From assembly GCF_001247745.1 (NCBI RefSeq), contig NZ_LAIR01000003.1, positions 1 through 64,000 on the forward strand: DNA of 64,000 bases. The letters are read 5' to 3'. The translations under genes and the position numbers were made by a program. Below the pieces are notes generated by a model, which was not told where the DNA came from, did no database searches, and was given only the letters and a program-made list of their open reading frames with translations. Shown here piece after piece: positions 15,769 to 24,166 of the stretch. How positions within the stretch are numbered: the first letter of the stretch is position 1; each line of letters begins with the position of its first letter. This DNA comes from Luteipulveratus halotolerans. GTDB taxonomy: Bacteria > Actinomycetota > Actinomycetes > Actinomycetales > Dermatophilaceae.

Positions 15769-17469
15769 ATGGGATCACGGGTGGAGCTGTTCGCTGCGAT
15801 TCGTCGGGACGCGAGGGTCGAGGAGGTCTCGATCCGTGAGCTCGCGCGCCGGCATGGGGTGCACCGGCGCACGGTGCGGTTGGCGCTGGAGTCTGCTGAG
15901 CCGCCGCCGCGGAAACGGCCGGTGCGGGCCTCGCCCCGGTTGGACCCGTTCAAGGACGTCATCGACGGGATGCTGCGCTCGGACCTGGACGCACCACGGA
16001 AGCAGCGGCATACCGCGACCAGGATCCTGGCCCGGCTGGTCGAGGAGCACGACGCGTGCGGGCTGTCGTACTCCACGGTGCGGGACTATGTGCGCGTCCG
16101 CCGCGCACAGATCGACCTGGAGGGCGGCCGACGGGTCGAGGCGTTCATCGCGCAGGAGCACGCGCCCGGTGCCGAGGCGGAGGTCGACTTCGGCGAGGTG
16201 TGGGTGGTCATCGACGGGGTCCGCACCAAGTGCTACATGTTCGTGCTCTGGTTGGCGCACTCGGGCAAGGCGATCCACCGGGTCTACCCGACCCAGGCGC
16301 AGGAGGCGTTCCTGCAAGGGCACGTGGAAGCGTTCGAGGCGATCGGCGGGATCCCGGTCCGGCACATCAAGTACGACAACCTCACCTCGGCGGTGTCCAA
16401 GGTCATCCACGGCCCCGGCCGCGCCCGGCAGGAGTCGGATCGGTGGGTGTTGTTCCGGTCGCACTACGGCTTCGACGCGTTCTACTGCCAGCCCGGGATC
16501 GAGGGCGCGCACGAGAAGGGCGGCGTCGAGGGCGCGGTCGGCTGGTTCCGCCGCAACCACCTGACCCCGATGCCGCAGGTGACCTCGCTGGATGAGCTGA
16601 ACGAGCGCATCCGGGTCTGGGAGGCCGCCGATGAGGACCGGCGCATCACCGGCCACGCGAACACGATCGGGCAGGACTTCGCCACCGAACGAGACCTGTT
16701 GCGGCCGTTGCCCGTTGAACGGTTCGACCCCGGGCTGGTACTGCGGCCGCGGGTGGACCGCTCGAGCATGATCACCGTGCGGATGGTGAAGTACTCCGTC
16801 CCGGCGCACCTGATCGGCCACCGGGTCCGGGTCTCGCTGCGTGCCTCCGAGGTGGTCGTGTTCGAAGACCGGGCCGTGGTCGCGGTCCACCCCAGGGTTG
16901 CGGCCCGTACCGGGCACGTCGTGGTCCTGGATCACTACCTGGAGGTGCTGCGGCACAAACCCGGCGCGCTACCCGGCTCGACCGCGCTGGCCCAGGCCCG
17001 CGCCGCTGGGGTGTTCACCTCCGCGCACGAGGCGTTCTGGGCGGCCTCCCGCAAGGTCAACGGTGACGCTGACGGTACCCGGGAGCTGGTCGAGGTCCTG
17101 CTGCTGCACCGCTCCCTCACAGCCGCCGATGTCACTGCCGGGATCAGCGCCGCCCTGTCCGTGGGCGCGGTCACCGCCGACGTCGTCGCGGTCGAGGCCC
17201 GACGCCACGCCACGACTACCGGTGCGACTGCCGCTGCCGCCGGCGGTGGGGGTGGGGCCACCGGCGGCCGTCACCCGGCTGCTCGCACCGGTACGCCCGA
17301 GCAACGCGTTGTCTCCCTGACCCAGCGCCGGCTGACCGACCCGGCCTCGGTCATCGCCGGCCTCCCACCGGACACCCGCCCGATCCCGTCCGTGGCCGCC
17401 TACGACGAGCTGCTCCCACGCCGGGCCGCCCGCACCACCGACACCGCCCAGGAAGCGAGCACCAGCTGA
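15769..17469 (+). CDS. istA: IS21 transposase IstA
   Basis: This 566-residue protein begins with an HTH (about residues 20-45, SIRELARRHGVHRRTVRLAL). The DDE core has Asp at about 140 (AEVDFGEVW), Asp at about 203 (KYDNLTSAV) and Glu at about 254 (GGVEGAVGW). It cuts and joins the element ends together with IstB. Its stop overlaps the istB start (TGATG). A Gly-rich linker near residues 485-505 is present. The frame is intact, so the element could still be active if its right end survived. Confidence 0.9.
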   Translation: MGSRVELFAAIRRDARVEEVSIRELARRHGVHRRTVRLALESAEPPPRKRPVRASPRLDPFKDVIDGMLRSDLDAPRKQRHTATRILARLVEEHDACGLSYSTVRDYVRVRRAQIDLEGGRRVEAFIAQEHAPGAEAEVDFGEVWVVIDGVRTKCYMFVLWLAHSGKAIHRVYPTQAQEAFLQGHVEAFEAIGGIPVRHIKYDNLTSAVSKVIHGPGRARQESDRWVLFRSHYGFDAFYCQPGIEGAHEKGGVEGAVGWFRRNHLTPMPQVTSLDELNERIRVWEAADEDRRITGHANTIGQDFATERDLLRPLPVERFDPGLVLRPRVDRSSMITVRMVKYSVPAHLIGHRVRVSLRASEVVVFEDRAVVAVHPRVAARTGHVVVLDHYLEVLRHKPGALPGSTALAQARAAGVFTSAHEAFWAASRKVNGDADGTRELVEVLLLHRSLTAADVTAGISAALSVGAVTADVVAVEARRHATTTGATAAAAGGGGGATGGRHPAARTGTPEQRVVSLTQRRLTDPASVIAGLPPDTRPIPSVAAYDELLPRRAARTTDTAQEASTS

Positions 17470-18284
17470 TGGCACCGACCGCACCCGCGACCACGATCAC
17501 CCCCACGCTGCGCCGCCGACGCGGCCTGACCGAGGAAGCCGCCGTCGCCGCGATCGACCAGGCCTGCCGCCGGCTGCGGCTGCCCACCATCCGGGCGCTG
17601 GTCGACGAAGCCCTCGCCGTCGCGACCAAGGAACAGCTGACCTACCAAGGATTCCTGGCCGAGCTGCTGCTGGCCGAGGTCGACGACCGCGACCGCCGCT
17701 CCTCTGTGCGCCGGGTCAAGGCCGCCCAGTTCCCCCGCGACAAATGGCTCGGCGACTTCGACTTCGACGCCAACACCGCGATCAACCCCGCCACCGTGCA
17801 CGAGCTCGCCAAAGGCGACTGGATCCGCAAAGGCGAACCACTGTGCCTGATCGGCGACTCCGGCACCGGCAAGTCCCACCTCCTCATCGGCCTGGGCACC
17901 GCCGCCGCCGAGCAAGGCCACCGCGTCCGCTACACCCTCGCCACAAGGCTGGTGAACGAGCTCGTCGAAGCCGCCGACGAGAAGGTCCTGGCCAAGACCA
18001 TCGCCCGCTACGGCCGCGTCGACCTGCTCATCATCGACGAGCTCGGCTACATGGAGCTCGACCGCCGCGGAGCCGAGCTCCTGTTCCAAGTCCTCACCGA
18101 ACGCGAAGAGAAGAACAGCATCGCCATCGCCTCCAACCAGTCCTTCTCCGGCTGGACCGACACCTTCACCGACCCCCGCCTGTGCGCCGCGATCGTCGAC
18201 CGCCTCACCTACCACGGCACCATCATCGAAACCGGCACCCACTCCTACCGCCTCGCCAACAGCCGAGGGCAAGCACAGGGCTGA
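17469..18284 (+). CDS. istB: IS21 helper ATPase IstB
   Basis: This 271-residue AAA+ ATPase has a Walker A motif at about residues 129-137 (GDSGTGKSH), a Walker B at 185-192 (VDLLIIDE) and the family's GYMELDRRGAELLFQVL stretch. IstB assembles on target DNA and recruits IstA for transposition. It is translationally coupled to istA by a one-base overlap. Confidence 0.9.
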   Translation: MAPTAPATTITPTLRRRRGLTEEAAVAAIDQACRRLRLPTIRALVDEALAVATKEQLTYQGFLAELLLAEVDDRDRRSSVRRVKAAQFPRDKWLGDFDFDANTAINPATVHELAKGDWIRKGEPLCLIGDSGTGKSHLLIGLGTAAAEQGHRVRYTLATRLVNELVEAADEKVLAKTIARYGRVDLLIIDELGYMELDRRGAELLFQVLTEREEKNSIAIASNQSFSGWTDTFTDPRLCAAIVDRLTYHGTIIETGTHSYRLANSRGQAQG

Positions 18285-18312
18285 GCTTCTCGTCCCTATT
18301 GACGCCACTCGA

Positions 18313-18337
18313 CGCTGGCGAGACACTTTCGCCAGCG
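18313..18337. terminator. Hairpin after istB
   Basis: Arms CGCTGGCGA and TCGCCAGCG enclose a 7-base loop 29 bp after istB. It probably ends the IS transcript before the protease gene. Confidence 0.55.
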
Positions 18338-18382
18338 CGGAGGCTCTGTCGGCGGCTCCGCCACAGACAGGGGTGGTTCAAG

Positions 18383-18925
18383 TTGGCACGACTTCGTAAA
18401 CCCACAGCAACGTTCCTCGTCGGCGCAGCCTTCTTCGGCTCGACGACCGTCCTCAGCACCTCGCCCGCATTCGCCGTCTGCTACACACCCGGTGTGGCGA
18501 CGTCCTTCAACGTCAACTTCGAGGGGTCCTACCTCGGATCCTCATACTGGGCGGATGCCGTTTCCTACGCCATCAACCAGTGGAATGCCACGAGATCGCA
18601 GGGCACCGGCGTCTTCATCTACCGCAACGAATCGGAGCGTTACAACACGATCCGCATGGAGTCGTACGCCGACAACTGGTACGGCCTATACAACGGAAAT
18701 GGGATCACGTTCAGTGCGAAACTGAACATTCGCACGATTGGGCCGGCCGCGACAGACGATCGACGGTGGGTCACGAGCACTTCATCGCACGAGTTCGGGC
18801 ACGCCCTCCGGATGGGAGACAACCCGTCGACCATCTACAACTCCATCATGAAGCACAGCCGCAACCGGGACGTGGTCTACGGGCCGGCCGGCTACGACAT
18901 CGGTGAGGTGAAGCGATGCAACTAA
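18383..18925 (+). CDS. Secreted zinc metalloprotease, Asp-type metzincin
   Basis: Translation appears to start at TTG 18383, giving 180 residues. Residues 1-31 are a signal peptide with a basic start, a hydrophobic core and AFA before the cut. The active site is HEFGHALRMGD (residues 136-146). The two His, Glu 137 and Asp 146 match the HExxHxxxxxD zinc motif of snapalysin-like enzymes, with Arg 143 where most have Gly. NSIM at 153-156 is a plausible Met-turn. It would be exported and cut peptides outside the cell. The next gene, a lipoprotein, overlaps its end by 10 bases, suggesting a functional pair. There is only a weak ribosome site before the TTG. Confidence 0.75.
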   Translation: MARLRKPTATFLVGAAFFGSTTVLSTSPAFAVCYTPGVATSFNVNFEGSYLGSSYWADAVSYAINQWNATRSQGTGVFIYRNESERYNTIRMESYADNWYGLYNGNGITFSAKLNIRTIGPAATDDRRWVTSTSSHEFGHALRMGDNPSTIYNSIMKHSRNRDVVYGPAGYDIGEVKRCN

Positions 18926-19452
18926 GCCGTCGAGGAACCCGCGCGGTGGTCGTGTGTGCGGTTCTCGCTCTGACAGCGTGCTCGTCGGGCGGCCACGGTG
19001 GATCCGACGAAATTCACGCGGACTACCCGTCATACGCGTCAATAGACGAGCTGGCGTCAGCCTCCCCGGTGATCGCCCGGTTCAAAGTGTCATCCACAGT
19101 CCGCGAGTCGACCTTGCAACCCGCCGGGACCGCGACCGGGGGTGAGATCCCCATTACCCTTCGCCCGAGCACGGTTACCGAGGTTCTCGCCGGGGACCTT
19201 CGGGTGGGTCAGACGATCAACCTGAGCCGGCCAGGGAAGCTCGATGAGTCGATAGAGGGCATGGAAGACGTGGAGCCGAACAAGGAGTATCTCTTGTTCG
19301 TGGAGGCTTACCCTGACGGTCGGGCCTCGATTATCGGTGGTGACGAGGGAATCTTCAAACCCGCCCAGGCCGGCGCGGCCTTCACATCGAAGAAGTTTGG
19401 CACCGTCACTGCGAACACACTCCAGTCAGCGGCACGCAAAGCGCATCCCTAA
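18916..19452 (+). CDS. Lipoprotein paired with the metalloprotease
   Basis: This 178-residue protein has a type II signal with the lipobox LTAC (Cys 22) followed by SSGGHGG. The mature part (about residues 40-150) is rich in beta strands: PVIARFKVSSTV, STVTEVLAGDLRVGQTINL and NKEYLLFVEAY. It would be anchored to the outer face of the membrane. The overlap with the protease gene implies coupled expression. It could be an inhibitor, a chaperone or an unrelated surface protein; the sequence does not settle this. Confidence 0.7.
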   Translation: MQLSRRGTRAVVVCAVLALTACSSGGHGGSDEIHADYPSYASIDELASASPVIARFKVSSTVRESTLQPAGTATGGEIPITLRPSTVTEVLAGDLRVGQTINLSRPGKLDESIEGMEDVEPNKEYLLFVEAYPDGRASIIGGDEGIFKPAQAGAAFTSKKFGTVTANTLQSAARKAHP

Positions 19453-19782
19453 CTGGGTGAACCGGCAGCGCCAGGACGCGCATCTAGATTGAACGGGCGT
19501 ACATCGACGATCGAACGAACTGTGCACTACTCCATGCGGCCCTCGGCGTGAAGCCGAGGGCCGCATGATCTACGTCTACGGCGATTCGGCGCGCCTCCGC
19601 GCGGGTCTGTCTGGGAGCGGCAGGCCCGGATCGGGCGTGGTTCAGCTGACCCTCCATCCGGAGGTTGCGACGTTCGAAACTACCGGGCACCTTCCTCTAC
19701 GACGGTCATCGCCCGAACCGCGCTCGGCGTAGGGCGGGGCCACATCGAGCCGTCAGGCTGGGGCCAGTTCGCCTTGACATAG
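19453..19782. other. Intergenic region between converging units
   Basis: No credible gene is seen. The strong hairpin at 19534-19566 is the only clear signal. Confidence 0.5.
19534..19566. terminator. Strong bidirectional terminator
   Basis: Perfect 14-bp arms ATGCGGCCCTCGGC and GCCGAGGGCCGCAT surround the loop GTGAA. It separates the lipoprotein gene from the minus-strand operon ending at 19783. Confidence 0.8.
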
Positions 19783-20040
19783 TCAGTCCTTGCCCATCGC
19801 CTCGGTCAAGCCTGCTCGGCCCGCTATCTGTTCCATGCGCTGGGCCACGTTGCGCATATACCCACTGGCGATGGGGTCCTCGACGATGCGGGTCTTGGAG
19901 TTGTCAGATGTCGCGTCCCCCAGAAGGCGCCGGACGGACCGGACGGAATCCCTGAGCTCCTCGATCATCTTGGCGGCCGAACGCAGCTCGCCGTGCGCGC
20001 CGCGGAGGTCACTGGACACCTTGGTGGCGGCGATGCTCAT
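19783..20040 (-). CDS. Small coiled-coil protein
   Basis: 85 residues, mainly one long helix (LRGAHGELRSAAKMIEELRDSVRSVRRLL) with heptad-like spacing. Its start overlaps the stop of the preceding gene by four bases (ATGA). No family is recognised. Size and pairing resemble small ESX-like or conjugation accessory proteins, but no WxG motif is seen. Confidence 0.6.
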   Translation of the reverse strand: MSIAATKVSSDLRGAHGELRSAAKMIEELRDSVRSVRRLLGDATSDNSKTRIVEDPIASGYMRNVAQRMEQIAGRAGLTEAMGKD

Positions 20041-20285
20041 CCTCGTTCCTCGCTGCTCGCGGCCTGCTCCTGCAGGAACCGCCGCAGCAAGTCATCGAGC
20101 TCGTCCTCGGCGGACTGCAGGTGCTCGCGCATCTGCGTATCGGTCTGGTTCTGGTTCTCAGGGCTGTGCACGGTTCGTGCTCCGTTCGTGCTGGGGAAGG
20201 CCACGCGGTGGGCCTGTGTCCTCCCGAAGGCAATGGCGCATGGCTGGTGGTCAGCCGGACGGGGACGGGGACGCGCATCGCTCAA
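20037..20285 (-). CDS. Small hypothetical protein
   Basis: 82 residues: a basic, low-complexity first half and a helical second half (MREHLQSAEDELDDLLRRFLQEQ). The latter Met is an alternative start giving a short acidic helix. It is coupled to the gene at 20040. Confidence 0.5.
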   Translation of the reverse strand: MSDARPRPRPADHQPCAIAFGRTQAHRVAFPSTNGARTVHSPENQNQTDTQMREHLQSAEDELDDLLRRFLQEQAASSEERG

Positions 20286-20312
20286 GGTGGACGATCCCCA
20301 GCGGTGCGCCGT

Positions 20313-20952
20313 CTAGAACGGAACGCCGCGGCCGGCAGCGGCCGGCTGTGTGTTGGGTGGGTCAACACGTTCGGCCGCCGCCCCCGGCGTTCCTGAAACC
20401 GACCGGGCCTCGACCAGCTCCTCCAGGGCTGGGGCCTCAACCCGGTCCACGCCGGCGGCGACGCGCAGGTGAGCCTCGTCGATCGGGCCCACGCCCACGT
20501 CGGCACGCAGCGTGTTGACCGCCTCGCGCAGGTCGTTCATCTGGACCGGGTCGTCCAGGGGGTCGATGATCTGGTTGCGGGCCGAAGATCGGCTGCGGCT
20601 CGTCGGACCAGTCGTCATAGACGGGGACGATCTGCTGCTTCAGACCCATTCGGTCCTGGAGGTACCCCACGGTCCCGGGATCCTGGACGGCTCGGGTCAT
20701 GTCGCCGTCGTTGCGCGCGAGCACCTGCGCCATGAGTGGCTCCGGCACCTCAGGCTCGTCAGGCCAGCGGGCGTTGTCATACGCGCGCTCAGCCACGTCG
20801 TGGGCCTGGTCGATGATGTGCTCGGCTCGGACACGGCGGTTGACATTCGCCTGCGGGTCGGTGCCCTCGACGCCCAGGTGCAGCGCCTCACGCGGTGGGA
20901 GGTCCAGGACGGCGGGGTAGTAATTCGGTCCGGTCGGGATCTGGTCGGTCAT
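20313..20952 (-). pseudogene. Hypothetical backbone protein with one frameshift
   Basis: One frame from 20952 carries MTDQIPTGPNYYPAVLDLP through WSDEPQPIFG. After a one-base shift near 20582 a second frame continues NQIIDPLDDPVQMNDLREAVNTLRADVGVG to 20313. Joined, it is about 212 residues, first gene of the operon that ends at 19783. No family is recognised. Confidence 0.55.
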
Positions 20953-21015
20953 CGTGTCTCCTCTGGGAGTCCAGGTTCCTGATGACTCCTGAAGGCGGAT
21001 GCCGTGCCCGGGCGG

Positions 21016-21366
21016 TCAGGGACGTGGGCCGCCGGGGAACCGCCCCGGGGACGTGGGTGGCTCGCGGCGTTCGGGAGTAGTTCCCCGCACCGGTCCGGGA
21101 CCCGGGTCACGGTCAGCTGCGTGCAGCAGGTCCTCCAGCTCCGGCAGGGCCCGCTCGTCCTTTGGCCGCGCCGCGGCGCTCTTAGACCGGATGATGTCCT
21201 CCAGGCTGGCCACCTGGATCTGGACGTCGCCGACATAACGGGTGGCGGCACTCCGGACCAGGTCGTCGTAGCCAGCGGTGCCCGTGGGTTGGAACGAGAT
21301 GTCGAGGTCTCCGTGACGGGTCGTGAGGTTCGCAAACTGGAGCCCGGCCAGGGCCGTGGCATCGGT
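21016..21366 (-). pseudogene. Nucleotidyltransferase-fold protein fragment
   Basis: The frame reads ALAGLQFANLTTRHGDLDISFQP, then GYDDLVRSA, then ASLEDIIRSKSAAARPKDERALPELEDLL. This is the C-terminal half of small MNT-like nucleotidyltransferase proteins often found in toxin-antitoxin or plasmid contexts. The N-terminal Gly-Ser and first Asp motifs are missing. A different frame from about 21366 upwards continues an unrelated or shifted sequence, so this is a remnant. Confidence 0.55.
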
Positions 21367-21779
21367 TGGCTACGTCCGTCAGCTCTGACACCGTTTGTCG
21401 GTCAGTCCCGACACCGGTCAGTGCGCGACGAAGTTGGTGTTGCTGAGTGTCGGCATCGCTCATACGTTCGACGAGGGGCACATGGAAGGATGAGGGCAGG
21501 GTGCCCTTCGCCGCCCGCCACCAGCAGGTCTGGGGCGCCGGGTCTTCGGCCGTCGGATCGGACTCGACCCACTTCGGGCGTTCGATCAGAACATTTTCAC
21601 CGGCGTCACGGGTGCTCGCTATCGTGCGAGGCGTTGGCCGGGCGATCGCAGCTCCGCACCGTCGTGATGCGCACCGGGCGACCGGGACATCTGCCGATCA
21701 CGTCCCCGGACCGCCCACCCGCATCCGGTGTTGCGCGTGCTCTCGCCCGGCCATCACATCGAGAACTGAACGCCAGTCC

Positions 21780-22079
21780 TGGAGCCCGGGGCTGCGGGAC
21801 CGATGCTCTATGGCGGCTGGTGACAGCGTTCTTACCAACACCCCTTCTCCTGGTCCAGCAGGAGAAGGGGTGTTGCCGCAGCTCCCGCAACTCACCCGAC
21901 TCCGACGAAGAGACGCCGGGTCGGTCCCGTCCTCGACATCGGCGTTCAACACCCAGTCGTCAGGCACGACTCACTGATCCCGAAATCCGCCACGATCTGC
22001 TTGACCGTTGTCCCGTCCTCACGGTTCCGGGCCACCCGGATCACGTCCTCACGGAACTCCTTGGGTACGCCTTGGGCAT
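21780..22079 (-). pseudogene. IS3-family orfA remnant
   Basis: From the ATG at 22079 the frames read MPKAYP, then EFREDVIRVARNREDGTTVKQI and VADFGISESCL after a shift, then ADVEDG. This is the HTH N-terminus of IS3-type orfA transposases. Further indels follow and the sequence degrades toward 21780. The copy is cut off from its orfB. Confidence 0.65.
21836..21875. repeat. Perfect 17-bp inverted repeat
   Basis: CAACACCCCTTCTCCTG and its exact complement flank the six bases GTCCAG. It lies in IS debris on the far side of the degraded IS3-type sequence. It has no T-run on either strand. It could be a terminator, or a fold-back left by a deletion. Confidence 0.7.
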
Positions 22080-22156
22080 GGTGCTCACCCTTCCAGCGAC
22101 GCTCCCCAGCGTCACAGGTCAGGTGTCACCTATCCGTGCAGCAGTCCCCTGCTCGG

Positions 22157-23601
22157 GGACTGTCCGGTTATCGGTGTAACCGGCGTACTTGGTTACAGGT
22201 TCTCGGCCGCGGGCATGCGGTCGGCGAAGGTCACGGCGAACGCGTTCAGGGCCGGCTTCCAGCGCATGGTCCAGCGTGCCTGACCGGTGCCCTTGGGGTC
22301 CAGGGACCGGGTCACCAGGTAGAGCGTCTTGAGCGCGGCCTGCTCGGTTGGGAAGTGGCCCTTGGCGGTGACCGCGCGCCGGTAGCGGGCGTTCAAGGAC
22401 TCGATCCCGTTGGTGGAGCACAGAACTCGGCGGATCTCCACGTCGTAGTCCAGGAACGGCACGAACTGCTCCCACGCATCACGCCACAGCCGTGAGATCG
22501 CGGGATACATCGCCGCCCAGGTCTCCTCGAACTGCTCGAACGCCGCCCACGCCGCCTCCTGCGACGGTGCGGTGTAGATCGGGCGCAGGTCCTTGGCCAT
22601 CGCCTCCCAGTACTTCTTGGAGGCGTACCGGACGGACCCGCGGATCAGGTGGATGATGCAGGTCTGGACCGTGGCCAGCGGGAACACCGCGTTCGCTGAG
22701 TCCGGCAGCCCCTTCAGTCCGTCGCACACGATGAAGAACACATCGGCCACGCCACGGTTCTTGATCTCGGCCAGCACGCTCATCCAGAACTTCGCTGACT
22801 CCCCGTGCCCGGCGGTGCCGGCCCATAGCCCGAGCACGTCGCGCCGACCCTGCAGGTCGACCCCGATCGCGGCGTAGAAGGGCCGGTTGCCGACCTGGCC
22901 GTCACGGACCTTGACGTAGATCGCGTCGATGAAGATCGCCGCGTAGACCGGCAGCAGCGGCCGGGCGCACCACTCGCTCATCTCGTCGATGACGCGGTCG
23001 GTGATCACCGAGATGCGGTCCTTGGACAGCGAGGCGCCGTAGACCTCGGCGAAGTGCGCGCTGATCTCACCAGTGGTCAGGCCCTTGGCGTACAACGACA
23101 GCACGACGGTGTCGACGTCACCCAGGCGGCGTTGTCGCTTCTTGACGATGACCGGTTCGAAGCTGCCGTCCCGGTCCCGTGGGACCTCGATCGTGACCGG
23201 GCCGACGTTGTCGGTCAGCACCGTCTTGGCCCGGGTGCCGTTGCGGGAGTTACCACCATCACGGCCCTCGACCGCGTGCTTGTCATAGCCCAGGTGCTCG
23301 CTCATCTCCTCATCGAGCGCGGTCTCCAGCACGGTCTTGGTCAACAGCTTCAGCAGTCCGTCCGGGCCGGTCAGGTCCTCACCACGCGCCCGGGCGGCAC
23401 GGACCAGCTGCGCTACCGCGGCTCGCTCGGACATCACCGCCGCGGGCTGTTCCGCCGGCCGAACCCGCTCGTGATCATCGACATGGTCAGCGCTGTCATC
23501 ATCTTCAGGCGACACAGTCGCCAGTGTCTCGGTCATCACAGACCTTCCTCGCCAACCAGCGTTGGCGTGTCAGGCCGGTTACACCGTTTGCCGGACAGTC
23601 C
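22157..23601 (-). mobile_element. IS256-family element, copy 1
   Basis: Terminal inverted repeats of 28 bp begin GGACTGTCCGG at 22157 and end CCGGACAGTCC at 23601; both contain GGTGTAACCGGC. Length is 1,445 bp. Left of it, CAGTCCCC (22142-22149) makes an extra inverted repeat with the IS end. Flanks give no target duplication. Confidence 0.85.
22193..23539 (-). CDS. IS256-family transposase, copy 1
   Basis: A 448-residue DDE transposase. Asp at about 205 (IFIDAIYVKVRDG), Asp at about 273 (VCDGLKGLP) and Glu at about 380 (NGIESLNARYRRA) form the triad. The CIIHLIR motif characteristic of this family lies near 294-300. The start is GTG 23539 or ATG 23536 with GGAAGG upstream. The only clear protein difference from copy 2 is Val instead of Phe at residue 303. 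Confidence 0.9.
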   Translation of the reverse strand: MMTETLATVSPEDDDSADHVDDHERVRPAEQPAAVMSERAAVAQLVRAARARGEDLTGPDGLLKLLTKTVLETALDEEMSEHLGYDKHAVEGRDGGNSRNGTRAKTVLTDNVGPVTIEVPRDRDGSFEPVIVKKRQRRLGDVDTVVLSLYAKGLTTGEISAHFAEVYGASLSKDRISVITDRVIDEMSEWCARPLLPVYAAIFIDAIYVKVRDGQVGNRPFYAAIGVDLQGRRDVLGLWAGTAGHGESAKFWMSVLAEIKNRGVADVFFIVCDGLKGLPDSANAVFPLATVQTCIIHLIRGSVRYASKKYWEAMAKDLRPIYTAPSQEAAWAAFEQFEETWAAMYPAISRLWRDAWEQFVPFLDYDVEIRRVLCSTNGIESLNARYRRAVTAKGHFPTEQAALKTLYLVTRSLDPKGTGQARWTMRWKPALNAFAVTFADRMPAAENL

Positions 23602-23897
23602 CCGGTGCCGCCGGTACCGGTCCTGATGCCGGTGCTGGTGCTGGTGCCGGTGCCGGTGCCGGTGCCGGTGCCGGTGCCGGTGCCGGCGGTAATGCCGGTC
23701 AGGCTGATCAGTTGTGACCGGGTCCGTTGCGCGAACTCGTCGTACCCGGGCCAGGTGAGGTCCCCGGCCGACCAGGTGTTCACGGCCTCCTGCATCGCGG
23801 CGACCACTGGTGCCGCGGCCGGGGCCATGGATGGCGTGGCCAGCCAGCACAGATCCTGCAGGGCTGAAAAGACGCTGCGGAACTCGGCGCAGTCCAC
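23601..23897 (-). pseudogene. Class V aminotransferase N-terminal fragment
   Basis: The frame from 23897 reads FRSVFSALQDLCWLATPSMAP, then NTWSAGDLTWPGYDEF, as at the N-terminus of class V aminotransferases (cysteine desulfurase relatives). After about 70 residues it enters a Gly-Thr repeat and is cut by IS256. The PLP-binding lysine region is absent. Confidence 0.6.
23630..23693. repeat. GGTGCC hexanucleotide tandem repeat
   Basis: About nine units of GGTGCC or GGTGCT in a row encode alternating Gly and Thr on the minus strand inside the aminotransferase fragment. Confidence 0.85.
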
Positions 23898-24030
23898 CTG
23901 GGCACCTTTCGATCGGGGTGTGACAGCGTTTCACTTCTCGGCGCGCCGAGCCATTAGGGCTCGGACGACTGGTCGGCGACCCCTGTGCGTCAGGGGAGGT
24001 GGGCTCGGCGAGGCACCCGAGATGACCGGG

Positions 24031-24069
24031 CCCGTCGAGCGAACCCGTCGAGACAACCCGTCGAGCGAG
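24031..24069. repeat. Three 13-bp tandem repeats
   Basis: CCCGTCGAGCGAA, CCCGTCGAGACAA and CCCGTCGAGCGAG lie head to tail in the gap between the aminotransferase fragment and the hydrolase gene. The rest of this 269-bp gap shows no gene. Confidence 0.8.
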
Positions 24070-24166
24070 CTAATTCTTGCGGGTCACCGTGCGCACGGGG
24101 GTGGCTCTGGTCTGTTCTGGTCGTGGTGCGATCGACACCATCGGGCGTGAGAGGGCTGCGGCGTGG

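Larger units (their letters stand above)
15643..18284 (+). mobile_element. IS21-family insertion sequence
   Basis: The element contains istA and istB in the usual overlapping order and a left end with three copies of the terminal repeat. A matching right end (CAGTGGGGCCAGAACA) was not found before the next gene at 18383, so the right end is lost or strongly diverged. It interrupts a backbone gene on its left. Confidence 0.85.
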
